The notes beneath the pieces are model-generated. The model saw nothing but the letters and a program-made list of their open reading frames with translations. It had not been told where the DNA came from and ran no database searches. From Acanthacorydalis orientalis (Eukaryota > Arthropoda > Insecta > Megaloptera > Corydalidae): 64,000 nt of DNA. Position 1 is the stretch's first letter, and each line of letters begins with the position of its first letter. The translations under genes were made by a program, and so were the position numbers. Of this stretch, positions 1-10,863 are shown one piece after another. The stretch spans positions 52,896,275 to 52,960,274 of the forward strand of contig CM068313.1 in the NCBI GenBank assembly GCA_034766995.1. Direction: 5' to 3'.

Positions 1-171
1 ACGGTTCGTAAAAAAAAACGTTAAATTATCTGTGGATGATGTTTTATTCTACAAATCACTGAAAATTAGTAACTTAAATGATATTAGCTATTTGATAAAT
101 AAATATTTCTTCTGTCTACAAATTATAAACATTTTTGCGATGAGAAATATTCAGCAAATAATCCATTGTGT

Positions 172-384
172 TTGAAAGTGGTATAAAAGTCCATTTATTC
201 ACACATTGAGATATTGAAGGGCTTGCGTTTGAATCAACTTAAAAATATTGGAAAACTTTAATCAATTCGGATAATGTTTTTAGAACTATAAACTCGTTAA
301 ATTTTATTATGCATTAATAATTAACAAAAATATTAAAGAAAATAAACGATTTTTTAGCTACAAATGGACTTATACCACTTTCAA
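172..384. mobile_element. Short non-autonomous inverted-repeat element (MITE)
   Basis: The ends are inverted repeats of about 24 bases. The left end begins TTGAAAGTGGTATA and the right end finishes TATACCACTTTCAA; both continue into AGTCCATTT or its complement. The interior is AT-rich and shows no coding potential. I could not settle the target-site duplication, so the superfamily is open. The outer length of 213 bp is typical of a MITE. The element is supported by the paired ends; its classification is not. Confidence 0.7.
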
Positions 385-1519
385 TAACAACAAATTATGA
401 AAAATATAAATAATAGCAATTTTAAATTTATATTTTAATTGAAGTTGGCTTTTCTGAAATGTATTTTTTAATGTAAAAATAATAATTTAAATGAAGACAT
501 GTAAGTAAACGAATAATAGTTTATTAAGAAATAATTTCAGTTATATTATAATGAATTTATAATTAAACAAGTATGAAAAGTAAATTACTTCGTTATGATA
601 ACTAAATAATAACAAACTTATTCATATTTCAATCTTATTTCTCCTTTACACTAGGCATAGTGAATTATTTATGGTGAATAGGAGGTATGTAAGGCAGTAA
701 ATTTATCATATCTCTATATTTCTCTCTTGTTGTAGGTCTTGAAGTTGTTTATAGTGGTTACATAGTAATTTTGCTAAAATTTGTTAGACCTTCCTCATTT
801 TCCATATAAATCAAAAACTTTAAATGTCACATTTTCTTCTATAGAGATTTTGTAGAAAATTTTGTCCGGTTCATCCCGTTTAAACCTCATCCAACATATC
901 TTCAGCCAATGTATAATTTTTCCGTTATCTTGTTTATGACGTTGTGTTTTTAAGTCATATTTATTCAATTGTTTGAGGACATGTACACATTTTTTTTGAT
1001 GAAAAATTTCCAAATCCAGTTGCGCTGATCGAGACCGTAAAAAATATTTTTGTGCCAAAGTTCGCAGAGTATTTTCTTTTTTGTTCATCTAAAAGATAAG
1101 AAACAAAATATTTTTAATTAGAAGGAGCTTGGCTATGGCGGGTAGAAGATTCGTAAGAAAAACATGAAAATTGTAAAAATGCAGCACTGAAATATTAGTA
1201 GTAACTTTTACCACTTTTATATTTATTTCAATGGATATAAATGTTAACAAATTTTGTTTTACATAATATTGGTAGGCACGATAATGGTACATCTGTTGAA
1301 GCCGTACATGCAAGCTTTACATGACATTGTAAGTTAAACTTGAAATATTCTATTAACTGTTCCAAAAAACATGAGTTTGAAAATGCGTATATAGTCTTGT
1401 ACAAAAACAAAACTGTCAAAACATTGTTCTATTTAAAGTTCTCTAATTTCATCAATTGAATGAAAAAAAATTATTCGATTTTTTCAATCTATTACACTAG
1501 AAGACCCGCCTTATTTCAG
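385..1519. other. AT-rich stretch, no recognised gene
   Basis: It holds a 97-codon open frame on the minus strand at 795-1088, basic and lysine-rich, which matches no family I recognise. Two shorter minus-strand frames overlap 1089-1419. In sequence this AT-rich, frames of this size arise by chance. I see no splice context or codon pattern that argues for a gene. Confidence 0.5.
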
Positions 1520-1905
1520 AGGACGATAGCATAGATGTAAATACCGAATTTCAAAATGTTACCCTATAAAAGCCTACACGAATGGATAAACTTAAGCCGA
1601 AACAATTACTTAATAAGCTGATCATTTGGAATTCTATTTTCTAAATGCAGATCCTTCCACTGAACGAAGCAAGAAATTTAAGACACAACTTCACAAATTC
1701 TTAGCTCCATACAACGAAGTTCATAAAGATCTCTTGGATAAAAGCAAACATTAGAAAAGAATAGATTTTTTACAAAAAGTAGAGCATAGAAATCAAGATA
1801 CTGTAGAAGAAAGCTCAGAAGATGGGCATGTCTTGACACGAAAAAAACGCCCTCATTTAATTGTGTTTAACAGTGTTGAAGAAGGAAACATTAAGTAATA
1901 TTAAT
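1520..1905 (+). pseudogene. Tigger/pogo-type transposase C-terminal relic
   Basis: Broken reading frames on the plus strand encode a KFKTQLHKFLAPYNEVHKDL stretch, then a basic and acidic tail with RKKRPHL. The same segment occurs in reverse at about 18640-19060 and 19425-19620. The latter copy is contiguous with a recognisable Tigger C-terminal block (DQRIIATFKTRY, then NACWKNI), and this ties all three to the pogo/Tigger (DDE_1, jerky-like) group. Stops and frameshifts interrupt it. Tigger-end sequence (CACGAATT...CACGG) follows directly at 1987-2110, as expected for the 3' part of one element. Confidence 0.6.
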
Positions 1906-2113
1906 ATGTAATAATTTTGACCAATTGTTTATTATTTTAAAAAACATATTTTTCTAAGTCATCAAAAGGAAATACTCTACAGTTTTGTTAATTTTTGTGA
2001 TCTAATCATGTTTTTTGTACTAATGCCTTGTTTCGGGTAACACGAATTCGCATATCACGGCTTTTTTTAGGAACCTAACTACTTTGTTATTTGAGAGTTA
2101 CCTATAAACACAC

Positions 2114-2116
<3 letters not shown>

Positions 2117-2180
<64 letters not shown>

Positions 2181-2223
2181 TGTATGTATGTATGTATGTA
2201 TGTATGTATGTATGTATGTATGT
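2117..2223. repeat. (TA)n followed by (TGTA)n microsatellite
   Basis: Compound tract of about 36 bp of TA followed by about 70 bp of TATG. It sits in tandem unit 1. Confidence 0.95.
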
Positions 2224-2451
2224 GTCTGTGTTTTCGTCGGTTTGAATATTATGAAAGAGAAAAAGAGGACCGCAATTTGATAGCTTGTCAGACTGTTGTT
2301 CGGTAAGTCATTTAGTAAATACTACAGTTTTGTTAATTTTTGGAATCTAACCCTGTTTTTTGTACTAGTTCTTTGTTTCATGTAACACGAATTCTCATAA
2401 CACGGCATTTTTTAGGAACCTAACGACATTGTTATATTAGTGTTACCTGTA

Positions 2452-2456
2452 CACAA

Positions 2457-2492
<36 letters not shown>

Positions 2493-2510
2493 GTATATGT
2501 GTGTGTCTGT
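2452..2510. repeat. (CA)n(TA)n microsatellite
   Basis: Compound dinucleotide tract in tandem unit 2. Confidence 0.95.
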
Positions 2511-2714
2511 GTTTGTATCTGTTTGAATATAATGAAAGAGAAAAAGATGATCGAAATTAGATAACTTGATTGGTCAGTGTGTCGTTTAGTAAATACTACA
2601 GTTTTGTTAATTTTTGGAATCTAACCTTTTTTTTGTACTAATTCTTTGTTTCATGTAACACGAATAACACGGCATTTTTTAGGAACTTTAAGCATTGTTA
2701 TATGAGGGTTACCT

Positions 2715-2739
2715 GTATATACACACACACACGCGCGCG

Positions 2740-2787
<48 letters not shown>

Positions 2788-2795
2788 TGTGTGTG
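2715..2795. repeat. (CA)n(CG)n(CA)n(TA)n microsatellite
   Basis: Compound tract in tandem unit 3. The short alternating CG core makes it unusual; alternating purine-pyrimidine sequence of this type can adopt Z-DNA. Confidence 0.9.
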
Positions 2796-2870
2796 AGTAT
2801 TATGAAAGAAAAACAGATGATAGCAATTAGATAGTTTGTTAGACTGTTGGCCAGTATGTCATTAGTAACA

Positions 2871-3104
2871 GTCTAATATTACCATGTATTCTTTTATTAA
2901 AATACCGACGTTTTTCTTGGCAAAAACGCGTAATGAGCTTCTATATTAATAAAGTTATAAAATGAAGTTGATATAGAAATATAATAACATTTCATTATTT
3001 ATTTTCTTACTTTCTTATTTCAATTTCTTATGAAAGAAATCAAACAAGTGTATAACGTGTTATATACGGAAATTTTGTCCTATTTAAATGACTTACTTTA
3101 TTAT

Positions 3105-3146
<42 letters not shown>

Positions 3147-3895
3147 TATGTATTGTGCACGATTATTGTTCAAACTAATTTGATCGGCTATGAAAGGAAA
3201 ATCGTGAGATTGTCGATTTCTCTACATCGACAAAGTACAAACTAATGCATGTATGGTTAGAAATGTATTAGCAAGCTCTCGCTGCTATCGAAATGAAATT
3301 TCGCTCGAAGCAAAAAGAACGTATGAAATATTTATACGTTCTACAAAGAAAAATACACTTTTTAGAATGCATCGAGCGCTGTTCATTAGCTGAATAATAC
3401 ATGAACAGTGTATTGAATATCGAACCGATCCTAAATAGCAAAAAAAAATGCGTGTGTAGTTTTATGTATTTACATATTGCATACATTTCTGCACCTCGTT
3501 TCCAAGCAAACATCGTCGAACGTTTCAAGGATTTCCAAGTGCCGTGCAAATAAATTAATCGACGTACGATTTATGGAATATTAATGGTTTAGATGGACAG
3601 AGTGCGGACGTTTACTTTTCGTTCGAGATATAACAACTTTTATGTATGTATGTATGTATGTATGTGTTTTTCTGTTTATTTTTTTTTGAGAATTTCGAAT
3701 CGTCTGTTAATGAATAATGACTGTTTCATCTAATATTCACATCGGCTCACTTTCGATACTCTTAACATTTTTCAGTTTCTCGGTTCTCATTTATATTCAC
3801 ACGATTTGCTTGCGATTTTTTATGATTAGATTCGTTAATTATTAGTTAGATTTTATTAATTACAGGAAATTTACATTCAAAAATATGTTTACTCG
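2871..3895. other. Unannotated stretch with a less AT-rich core
   Basis: It contains a (TA)n tract at 3106-3145 and a (TATG)n tract at 3640-3666. Between them, 3240-3620 is noticeably less AT-rich and non-repetitive. A 93-codon minus-strand frame (3268-3549) crosses it, but I recognise no domain. A conserved non-coding or untranslated segment is possible; I have no direct evidence. Confidence 0.4.
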
Positions 3896-3914
3896 TGTGT
3901 ATATATATATACAC

Positions 3915-3972
<58 letters not shown>
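3896..3972. repeat. (TA)n microsatellite
   Basis: Imperfect start, then an uninterrupted TA tract of about 45 bp. Confidence 0.95.
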
Positions 3973-3976
<4 letters not shown>

Positions 3977-4044
3977 TTGACGTTAGAAGATTACTAATTA
4001 AAATTAAATTGAAAAGCGTTTTTATTTAACAGAAAGTTATACTA

Positions 4045-4469
4045 TTAGGTTGGTGAAAAATAATTGTGGTTTTTGTCATTTAAATGTGGCGCCATTTTTC
4101 TAGTTACAGTTATCTTTCATTATAATCATGTAATACATTGTAAACAATGAAATTATCATTACTGATTTCAGATTATGTTTATTGTTTTTATTCTTTAGTA
4201 TTATTGGATACAAGCTCTAAAATTAGTCATGGAAAAAAGAAAATTCGGGCGATTTTGTTGTATGAACTTCAATTGGGACGTAAAGCAACAGAACCTGCTC
4301 GAAATATCAAATTTGTGTTTGGGGGAAGGTCAATTAGTGAAGGTACAGTTCAACATTAGTTCCAAAAATTTCGTAATGGAAACCAAAGCCTTGATGATGA
4401 AGAGAGTCGTGGACGTCTCTCAGCTATAGACAATAATGATTTAATAACCAATATTGAATTTCGTCCTGG
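4045..4469 (+). mobile_element. Mariner 5' half, truncated
   Basis: It begins with a mariner terminal repeat (TTAGGTTGGTGAAAAATAAT). An untranslated leader follows that is nearly the complement of the right end of the element at 5530-6822. From about 4220 a frame encodes the transposase N-terminal helix-turn-helix region: IRAILLYELQLGRKA, then FQKFRNGNQSLDDEESRGR and LSAIDNNDL. A stop replaces the expected tryptophan before FQKFRNG. Similarity ends at about 4469, where an unrelated opposite-strand transposase relic starts. The catalytic domain is absent, so the copy is dead. Confidence 0.85.
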
Positions 4470-5250
4470 ATAAATCAATTGTTTCACCAGTTGTGTCGCT
4501 TGTTTCATCGACTTGCTAGAACTATATGTCTTCGAGATCAATATTATTCAATTATTCCCACAAAAAATTGTTATTATTTATCAGTATTTTTCTCCATTCA
4601 GAGTAATCGCTTTACTAGCTTTATTCTCAAAAAAATAAATATCAATGACTTCATCGGACTAAAGTGCGGGCCAAACTGTTACTATTTCTGTATGCAGTGA
4701 CTTGTAATAATCACCCTCGCATTTTCTTTATACCACATTTGATAGTTTTGCTTGTTAGCGTATCCAGAGTATCCAAAATGAGCCTCATCGCTAAAGATGA
4801 ATTTTTTAGAAAAAGTGTGTTGACATTTCAATATCCAATTAACAAAACTCCGACGCAGTGAATAGACTGGCTTCAATTCTTGTACTAATTGAACCTATAA
4901 GCATTCAGAAATAAATCCTTATGCAAAATACGCTATGTGGTCTTCTGTGAAAGGACCAATTGTAGTGAATGTAGTAGAATTAACATTCCTGGCTTTTCTG
5001 AAACACTTTCACGAACCAATTCAATCTTTTCTTCAGAACGAGCACTCTGAACACGTGTTGGTGTTTCTTTATCTTTAACCGATCAACAGTCTTTTCAAAT
5101 TTACTCACTAATCGCCTTTGTTTATCAATCGCGCTGAGATTTCACTAAGTATTCACTGTTTCTAGCGTCTGCCAAATAATAAGTAATGACAATTTTATGT
5201 AAAAGATGATTTGTATAGGTTATATACGGGTGTTACTTTCCAGGTAATCA
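4470..5250 (-). pseudogene. DDE_3-type Tc1/mariner-superfamily transposase relic
   Basis: Minus-strand frames encode, from the N-terminal side, KFEKTVDR, EEKIELVRESVSE, HKDLFLNAYRFN, then the long stretch with FVNWIL, KKFIFSDEAHFGYSGY and NKQNYQMW, and downstream DDIDLED-like and TTGETI pieces. The FSDEAHF block is the first catalytic aspartate region of the insect transposases with a DUF4817-type N-terminus and a DDE_3 domain. Frames shift several times and stops are common. The relic abuts a mariner half-element head-on at 4469. The same family recurs at 40390-41030. Confidence 0.75.
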
Positions 5251-5311
5251 AAAATGTTTACTTGAAAGAAAACACAAGTACCTTAAGTCAAGAATACCTG
5301 AAACCACCTAC

Positions 5312-5347
<36 letters not shown>
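5312..5347. repeat. (TA)n microsatellite
   Basis: Uninterrupted TA tract. Confidence 0.95.
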
Positions 5348-5350
<3 letters not shown>

Positions 5351-5448
5351 TGTAGATTTATATGCATTGAATCGGTAAAAATAAAAAAAATGAGAGGTCT
5401 TTAATAATAAATGCCTCTCTAAGTTTTGCAATCAGAATGGTCCACTGC

Positions 5449-5451
<3 letters not shown>

Positions 5452-5529
<78 letters not shown>
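5452..5529. repeat. (TA)n microsatellite abutting a mariner
   Basis: About 78 bp of TA running directly into the left terminal repeat of the mariner at 5530. Confidence 0.95.
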
Positions 5530-5531
<2 letters not shown>

Positions 5532-6820
5532 TTTGGTGCAAAAATAATTGTGATTTTTACGTGTCGTGTATAAAGATGCATATATCAGTTAAAATTATAT
5601 TTATTAATCAAAATAAAGACAATTGACCTACAAATATTTCTCCCAAAAAGAAACAGGTTCGTTTATTCCTACAAGATAGAATTCTGAAGTCGTGGAATTA
5701 ACGAATTCATCGAAAGTGCTTTGAGCTGATGCTTGATATTTAAAAACTTCTCTCAAATATTTAAAAAAATTATAATCTGTCAGACATAGGTTTGGAGAAT
5801 AAGGTGGGTGAAGTAAGGTTTCATAACTTGGTTCATTTATTTTTTTAAAGACATTTGTGAGACATGTAGTCGGGCATTGTCATGGAGAAGAATTATATTC
5901 GATGACATCCTTCGATGACAGAAGCATTGTCATCGAAGTCTTCTTCGATTGATTAATGCTGGTTGTAAATGATTCAACTTCTCATGTATTTTTTCAATTT
6001 CCTGATAGTATGTTTCTTCTGTTATTGTTTCACCAGGATTTAAGAAGTTGTAGTGAATGATACCACTTGCCGACCACCAAACAGTGATTATAATCTTTTT
6101 TTCATTAAGTTTCGGTTTAGGAAACTGTTTTGGTGTTCCTCTTCGAACTAGCCATTGTGATGAACGTTTCAGATTGTTGCATAGAATCCACTTTTCATCA
6201 CATATGACAATGCAATCAAGAAAGAGATCATTTTTGTTATGCAATAAAGTGCAGAGCAGTTTTCGTACCGCCGAATTGCTTGATGTTCGTTTAGTTCTTC
6301 TGGAACCTAGTTATTCATTTTGTTTTTTCAATTAGACTCAAAGGTCGAACACCTATGAATGAGTTCGTCTGCTACCTCTTGAGTTGTTTTACGTGGGTCC
6401 GCTTCAATAATGGTTGTTAAATTATAATTGTCTATAGCTGAAGAACATCGACGACACTGTTCATCATCAAGGCTTTCGTTTCCATTACGAAATTTTTGTA
6501 ACCAGTGTTGAACTGTACTTTTACCAATTGACTCTTCAGTAAAAACATTTTTGATATTTCGAGCAATTTCTGCTGCTTTACGTCCCAATTTACACTCATA
6601 CAACAAAATTGCGCGAATATGCTTATTTTCCATGACCAATTTAAGAGGTTATATCCAACAATACTAAAGAATGAAAACAATAGACATAATCTGAAATCAT
6701 TAGTGATAATTTTATTGTTTACAATGAAGTATCACATGACTATAACAAAAGATATCGGTAACTAGAAAAATCGGCGCCAAAACTTAAAATGATAAAAACA
6801 GCAATTATGTTTGCACCAAC

Positions 6821-6822
<2 letters not shown>
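5530..6822 (-). mobile_element. Near full-length mariner, transposase broken
   Basis: Terminal repeats are TTAGTTTGGTGCAAAAATAA on the left and, complemented, TTAGGTTGGTGCAAACATAA on the right. The 1.29-kb length matches an intact mariner. The transposase reads on the minus strand from about 6639. The N-terminal helix-turn-helix region (HIRAILLYECKLGRKAAE, FRNGNESLDDE, IIEADPRKTTQEVADEL) is in one frame. After a frameshift come the catalytic blocks VICDEKWI, NPGETITEETYYQEIEKI, LLHDNARLHVSQ and YSPNLCLTDYNFF, so the DD34D-type aspartates are still readable. Frameshifts and stops near 6330 and 5935, plus a 10-bp inverted duplication at 5910-5938, kill the gene. Both ends abut (TA)n, so it appears inserted in a TA microsatellite. 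Confidence 0.92.

Positions 6823-6862
<40 letters not shown>
6823..6862. repeat. (TA)n microsatellite abutting a mariner
   Basis: Right-hand TA tract flanking the mariner at 5530-6822. Confidence 0.95.
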
Positions 6863-7680
6863 GTGTAGGTGTGTGAGAAGTACACGTGTGTTTACCGTCT
6901 TTTTAAAAAGTAAAACAGTCCACTACTTTTGTACGTATTAAAGAACAGTTTATCTATATTTAATATCGAATAAATCATTCGATCGGAGATTAGTTTCGTT
7001 CTAATATATCTTTATACGAAATATGCTCTTTAATGTTCAAATACTATTTGTTCCACTTTCACACAACAACGGTGTATTCTGAAAGGTGTTGGTCACTTTC
7101 TATGAAGCAGTTTTTGAGATTCCTGTAGAAGAAAACCTGTATATGATTTAGAGTACATCTTTTTCCATACACGTTTATGGTATGTAGGATAGTTCTGAAT
7201 TGGTTCTCCGGTATTATGTTTGGAAACATACATTACATTCACATATCTACTAAATTTATAGTATGGGTGTGTTGCGTGGAGCTCGTAAAACTATTTTTTT
7301 TGAGATATTTATTATGGAATAACGGTTAGTTTGTAAATTAATTTCATACAAACGATTCGTTTCTTTATATTTATTAAATAAATATTCGGGTCACATTCTG
7401 TTTTCTTGTACACAGTTTCAAGATAACCTCGTAGCTTTTCATTTATTAAAAAGATTATATTTATTACTATTTTGTTAATTAATTTTTGTTCTTTTTAAAT
7501 TTAGTTTTAAATTATTTTATAAAATATCACTCATTCATCCGATCAGAATAAAACACAACTAAGAGTATTTATACAAAGAAAAATTGTGGATATCAAGTAA
7601 AATGATTGTAATGCAAGGTTTTTTATAAAATGATGAACTGGTTTTATCACTTTAGTCATAAATAAATAAATACTCTCGAA
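6863..7680. other. AT-rich stretch, nothing recognised
   Basis: Non-repetitive by eye, with no transposon ends and no open frame worth calling. Confidence 0.5.
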
Positions 7681-7864
7681 CCCTTTAACTCCGGTCCGCT
7701 TGTAAGGATTTTTTTATCACTGTGGACGGAACTCGTCACTGAGAAGACTCAACGCTGACATGTGGATTGCTTACAACGTACGATTGCATTTTCTATTCTC
7801 AAAACTTTGTGATGATGTTTATTATAGTAATTGGAATTGTTTTTCGTAAATATCGTAATTTATT

Positions 7865-8370
7865 TTAACACGTTGAATGCTTGCCCAATTTTATATGATT
7901 TGCCCAAGGCGATATAATGATTTTTTTATTGTGCGATGCATATTGTGCTAAAATATAATATACAACAGTTAAGTTGAACTGTATTATCATGTTTGATACA
8001 TTTATCTTAGTGCGATAAGGTGTGCGATAAGGTGACCGATAAGGTGACATCCCCCGCACTGGAGTGCGTTTTTTCGATACCGTTTCGATGTTTTATGGCG
8101 CATTAGTTTTTTTTTACATCATTGTAAAAATGATAATAATATTGAAAATTTTAAAAATGTTGCAATTTACTTGAATTATGTGTTCTTACTAATCTTGGCA
8201 TCGCCGATCACCGATGACCTCCGCTACACTACAGATAAGTTGAATGTCGGTTACCGGTGACCCCAGGACAATCAATCATGTATTATGTACTTATAAATGT
8301 TATATTTTTAATATACATATGATGTGTTTAGTTATAAAGTGATAAAATTATAAGAATTGTTGAGTGTTAA
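7865..8370. mobile_element. Possible small piggyBac-like non-autonomous element
   Basis: The left side reads TTAA then CACGTTGAATGC. The right side, complemented, reads TTAA then CACTCAACAATT. The TTAA flanks fit piggyBac target duplications and the left end resembles piggyBac-type ends, but the shared terminal match beyond TTAACAC is weak. The interior holds three tandem copies of a GCGATAAGGTG-type motif at about 8012-8047, near a GC-richer block at 8050-8075. No coding sequence is seen. The call is tentative. Confidence 0.4.
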
Positions 8371-9650
8371 TTATTTCATGATAGTCAATTATCTGAGGCA
8401 AAAAATATTTTTTTTCGATTGATTTTCATTTTTTTCTGAATATAATTTCCATTTAGCTCGATGTACTTATCCAAACAATGTTCTTGGAAAGTTATTCCAG
8501 ACTCATAGGCCAATTTGTCAAGGTTTGCAAAATAGTCATTTACAGCGTTTCTGTCTTCATTGTTGTTTTTTGCAATTTTTTTCCCCCGAGCCATTATTTT
8601 GAGGCTAGGAAAGGGACAGAAGTCGGTTGGGGATAAATCTCACATGTACAATGGGTGTACAAGTAATTATATCTTAATTAATTGATTTTAGCCATCGCAA
8701 CAACTGATATGCGGGATGGTGCATTGTAATGATGAAACAGAATTTTTATTTTCGCTCATTGTACCAGTTTTATCTTGATTCAATCACTCAACTGCTGCAG
8801 TAAGTTCGCATAATACACGATATTAATTGTTTTTCCCTTTTAATGATAGCCAATGAAGAGTATTCGACGCGCATTCCAAAAAACAGTCTCCATAGCTTTA
8901 CTAGCCGATGAAATTATCGTTTTCTTCTTTGGGGTTGGTTCGCCTTTCTTGGTCCATTGTTTCGACTGTTGTTTGGTCTGTAGAGTGTAGTGCTGGATCC
9001 AAGTTTCATCAATGGCATCGATGCAAAAATTCGATTAAATTGCGTTTATGGTAAGCCAAACAGTTAGTTAAAACGTCCTTTCAACTTTGTTTTTGGTTGG
9101 GTGTTAGTAAATGTGCATCCATCTAGCGCACAGCTTTGTCATATCCAAATATTCGTGTAAGATATTGCGCACATGTTCCGTTGATTTGCTAAAAGTCTTT
9201 GCTATCTCACTCGCTTTCACTTTACAGTCTTTTTAAACACTTTTCTGGATTTTTAAATCATTTCTGGCATAGCCACTTCAATAGAATGTCCACTGAGTGG
9301 TTCATCAGTGGTGCTCGTCGGACCCATTTTAAGTTCAGCAATCCAGCACTTAATCGCTGTATTCGATGGAGAGAACTTCCTCAACGTCGAATCCAGCTCT
9401 TTTTTATCGATTGTATTTAAGATTTTCAAAAAAAAAATTTAATCATGGCACGAATTTCCACTTTTACCATTTTTAAAAACAATGCTTGAGGCGTTCACTT
9501 CGGCAGGTTGTCTAACCAATACTCAACATCTTATTGACTTCAAGCTTCAAAAATAATCACATGAAGAATGAAATCATGCAATACTACCAAAATATTGAGA
9601 ATAGTGGCGCCATGTATATGTGAGACCCGGACCTTTTCATTCCACCCTCG
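8371..9650 (-). mobile_element. Mariner-family element, decayed
   Basis: The right end, complemented, begins CGAGGGTGGAATGAAAAGG next to a TA. The transposase reads on the minus strand: a helix-turn-helix piece (VKASEIAKTFSKSTEHVRNI, then LHEYLDMTKLCARW), ETWIQHYTLQTKQQSKQWT, the second catalytic block (FHHYNAPSRISVVAM), the third (DLSPTDFCPF), and a C-terminus with MARGKKIAKNN, NDYFANLDK and KYIELNGNYIQKK. The last 69 codons (8385-8594) are still open. The usual HHDNAP aspartate is a tyrosine codon at 8726-8728. Many stops and frameshifts are present. The left end is not clear and may be truncated. Confidence 0.85.
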
Positions 9651-9689
9651 TACACAGTTGATAATAATATTTTAAGTGTAAAATGTGAA

Positions 9690-9835
9690 ATAAAATGTTG
9701 AATAGTAAACATAGTATGGGCGTATGTATATACTCTTCGTACGTGAACGTCCATTTTCAAGGACGTATATATACGTCATTCGTATTTGAGTGTCCACTCT
9801 TCGAGGGCGTGTAAATATAAGCTCTTAGGAGCAGA
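9690..9835. mobile_element. piggyBac-like terminal segment with subterminal palindrome
   Basis: The sequence ends with GGAGCAGAAAGA followed by TTAA. Inside it lies the perfect 16-bp palindrome GACGTATATATACGTC at 9762-9777, with related half-sites (GTACGTGAACGTCC, GTCATTCG, GAGGGCGTG) nearby. This matches the layout of the other piggyBac-like ends in the window: a TTAA flank, a short terminal repeat and repeated subterminal palindromes. The partner end may be AACCCTTTAACTCCGG at about 7684, with the mariner nested between. Moderate to low certainty. Confidence 0.4.
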
Positions 9836-9840
9836 AAGAT

Positions 9841-10861
9841 TAATTGACTTGTAGATATTTGAGTAAATTTATAGAAGTTAAACTAGCCGAAAAAGTGAAA
9901 TCTCACTTTGTTATTGCATAATGTTAATAATCTCTAAGTTTAGCTTTCATGGTTTTGTTAACAGGTACACAATGTCATCGAAATGCGCATAAACAACAAT
10001 CGAAAAGTATGAATGTTAAATATTAACTCAATATCAATTAAATCAAAATCATTATTATATTATTTATTAAATCTTTTTGATTAGATTTTTTCGTGATTTG
10101 CCGATTGTCAAAAATTCATTTGTAAAAATTAAATATATTCTTGTCTCTTACAACAAATAGAAAACAAAACATTGGAAAAATGAAACAGCTATTGCCGATC
10201 CATACATAAAAAAAACATACATTTATACAGTTATAAACAATCGAGACAATCTATTACAGATATAAATAAATTTATTTTCATATACCTAACTCCATTTTCT
10301 TGTAGTTTTGCAGCTGATAAACTACGTGATTTGTGATATTTGTTCGAATTTGATAAACAAATATTACATTTTCAATTTGATTAATGTTTGAATATATTTG
10401 TGAATCGTTTAGATTCGCAATAAAACATTATGTAAGAGTTGCATCGATGATTTGAAAGAAATTTAAATACGCGTTAAAAATTAGGCAATAAATAAAATCT
10501 AGGATTTAATCTACAATTAAAATCTACTTTTAGTTTATGATTTTGAATGCGTACATTCTCGTTTTATATTTAATTCCTTCACGAATGAAAAGTTTAATTA
10601 GAATAGAGGTTAATGGCGATACATTCTGAATAAGAATTTTATTTAAATTGATCGATGTTCGGCAATTATTTCGATTGTATTTGAATATGTTTGCTGTTTA
10701 CTCAATCGACAGTCTTGCGTATTTTTTTAATAAGTAATTTGTTAATGTTTTAAATAATAATTGGATATAACATAATGCATTTTTATAAGTAATTATTCAA
10801 TAATTGTATAAAAAAGATTAAAACAAAAAAATTTCAGAATAAAAGAATTACAATTCTTAGG
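9841..10861. other. AT-rich stretch, nothing recognised
   Basis: No transposon ends, coding blocks or tandem repeats were seen. Confidence 0.5.
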
Positions 10862-10863
10862 TA

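Larger units (their letters stand above)
1972..2870. repeat. Three-copy tandem repeat of Tigger end plus microsatellite
   Basis: Three direct units start near 1972, 2317 and 2591, each at CTACAGTTTTGTTAATTTTT. Each unit has, in order: about 130 bp of Tigger-type terminal sequence (GTAACACGAATT, then ACGGC and TTTTTTAGGAAC), a microsatellite, and a GTCTGTG...ATGAAAGA...CAGA/GAGA tail. The microsatellites differ: (TA)n(TGTA)n in unit 1, (CA)n(TA)n in unit 2, (CA)n(CG)n(CA)n(TA)n in unit 3. Unit length is about 345, 274 and 280 bp. Outside the microsatellites the copies are very similar, so the amplification looks younger than the other Tigger relics. Confidence 0.85.

Noticed and set aside
795..1088. 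97-codon minus-strand frame as a small protein gene
   Set aside because: The lysine-rich, low-complexity character fits chance in AT-rich DNA, and I recognise no domain.
2117..2223. (TGTA)n tract as a telomeric repeat
   Set aside because: The unit is not the insect TTAGG repeat, and it sits inside a transposon-derived tandem unit.
5235..5250. TTCCAG|GTAATC as a recursive splice site
   Set aside because: It lies at the edge of a transposase relic and has a poor pyrimidine tract.
9960..9970. AACAG|GTACAC as a third recursive splice site
   Set aside because: The preceding tract is not a clean polypyrimidine run and the donor is weak.
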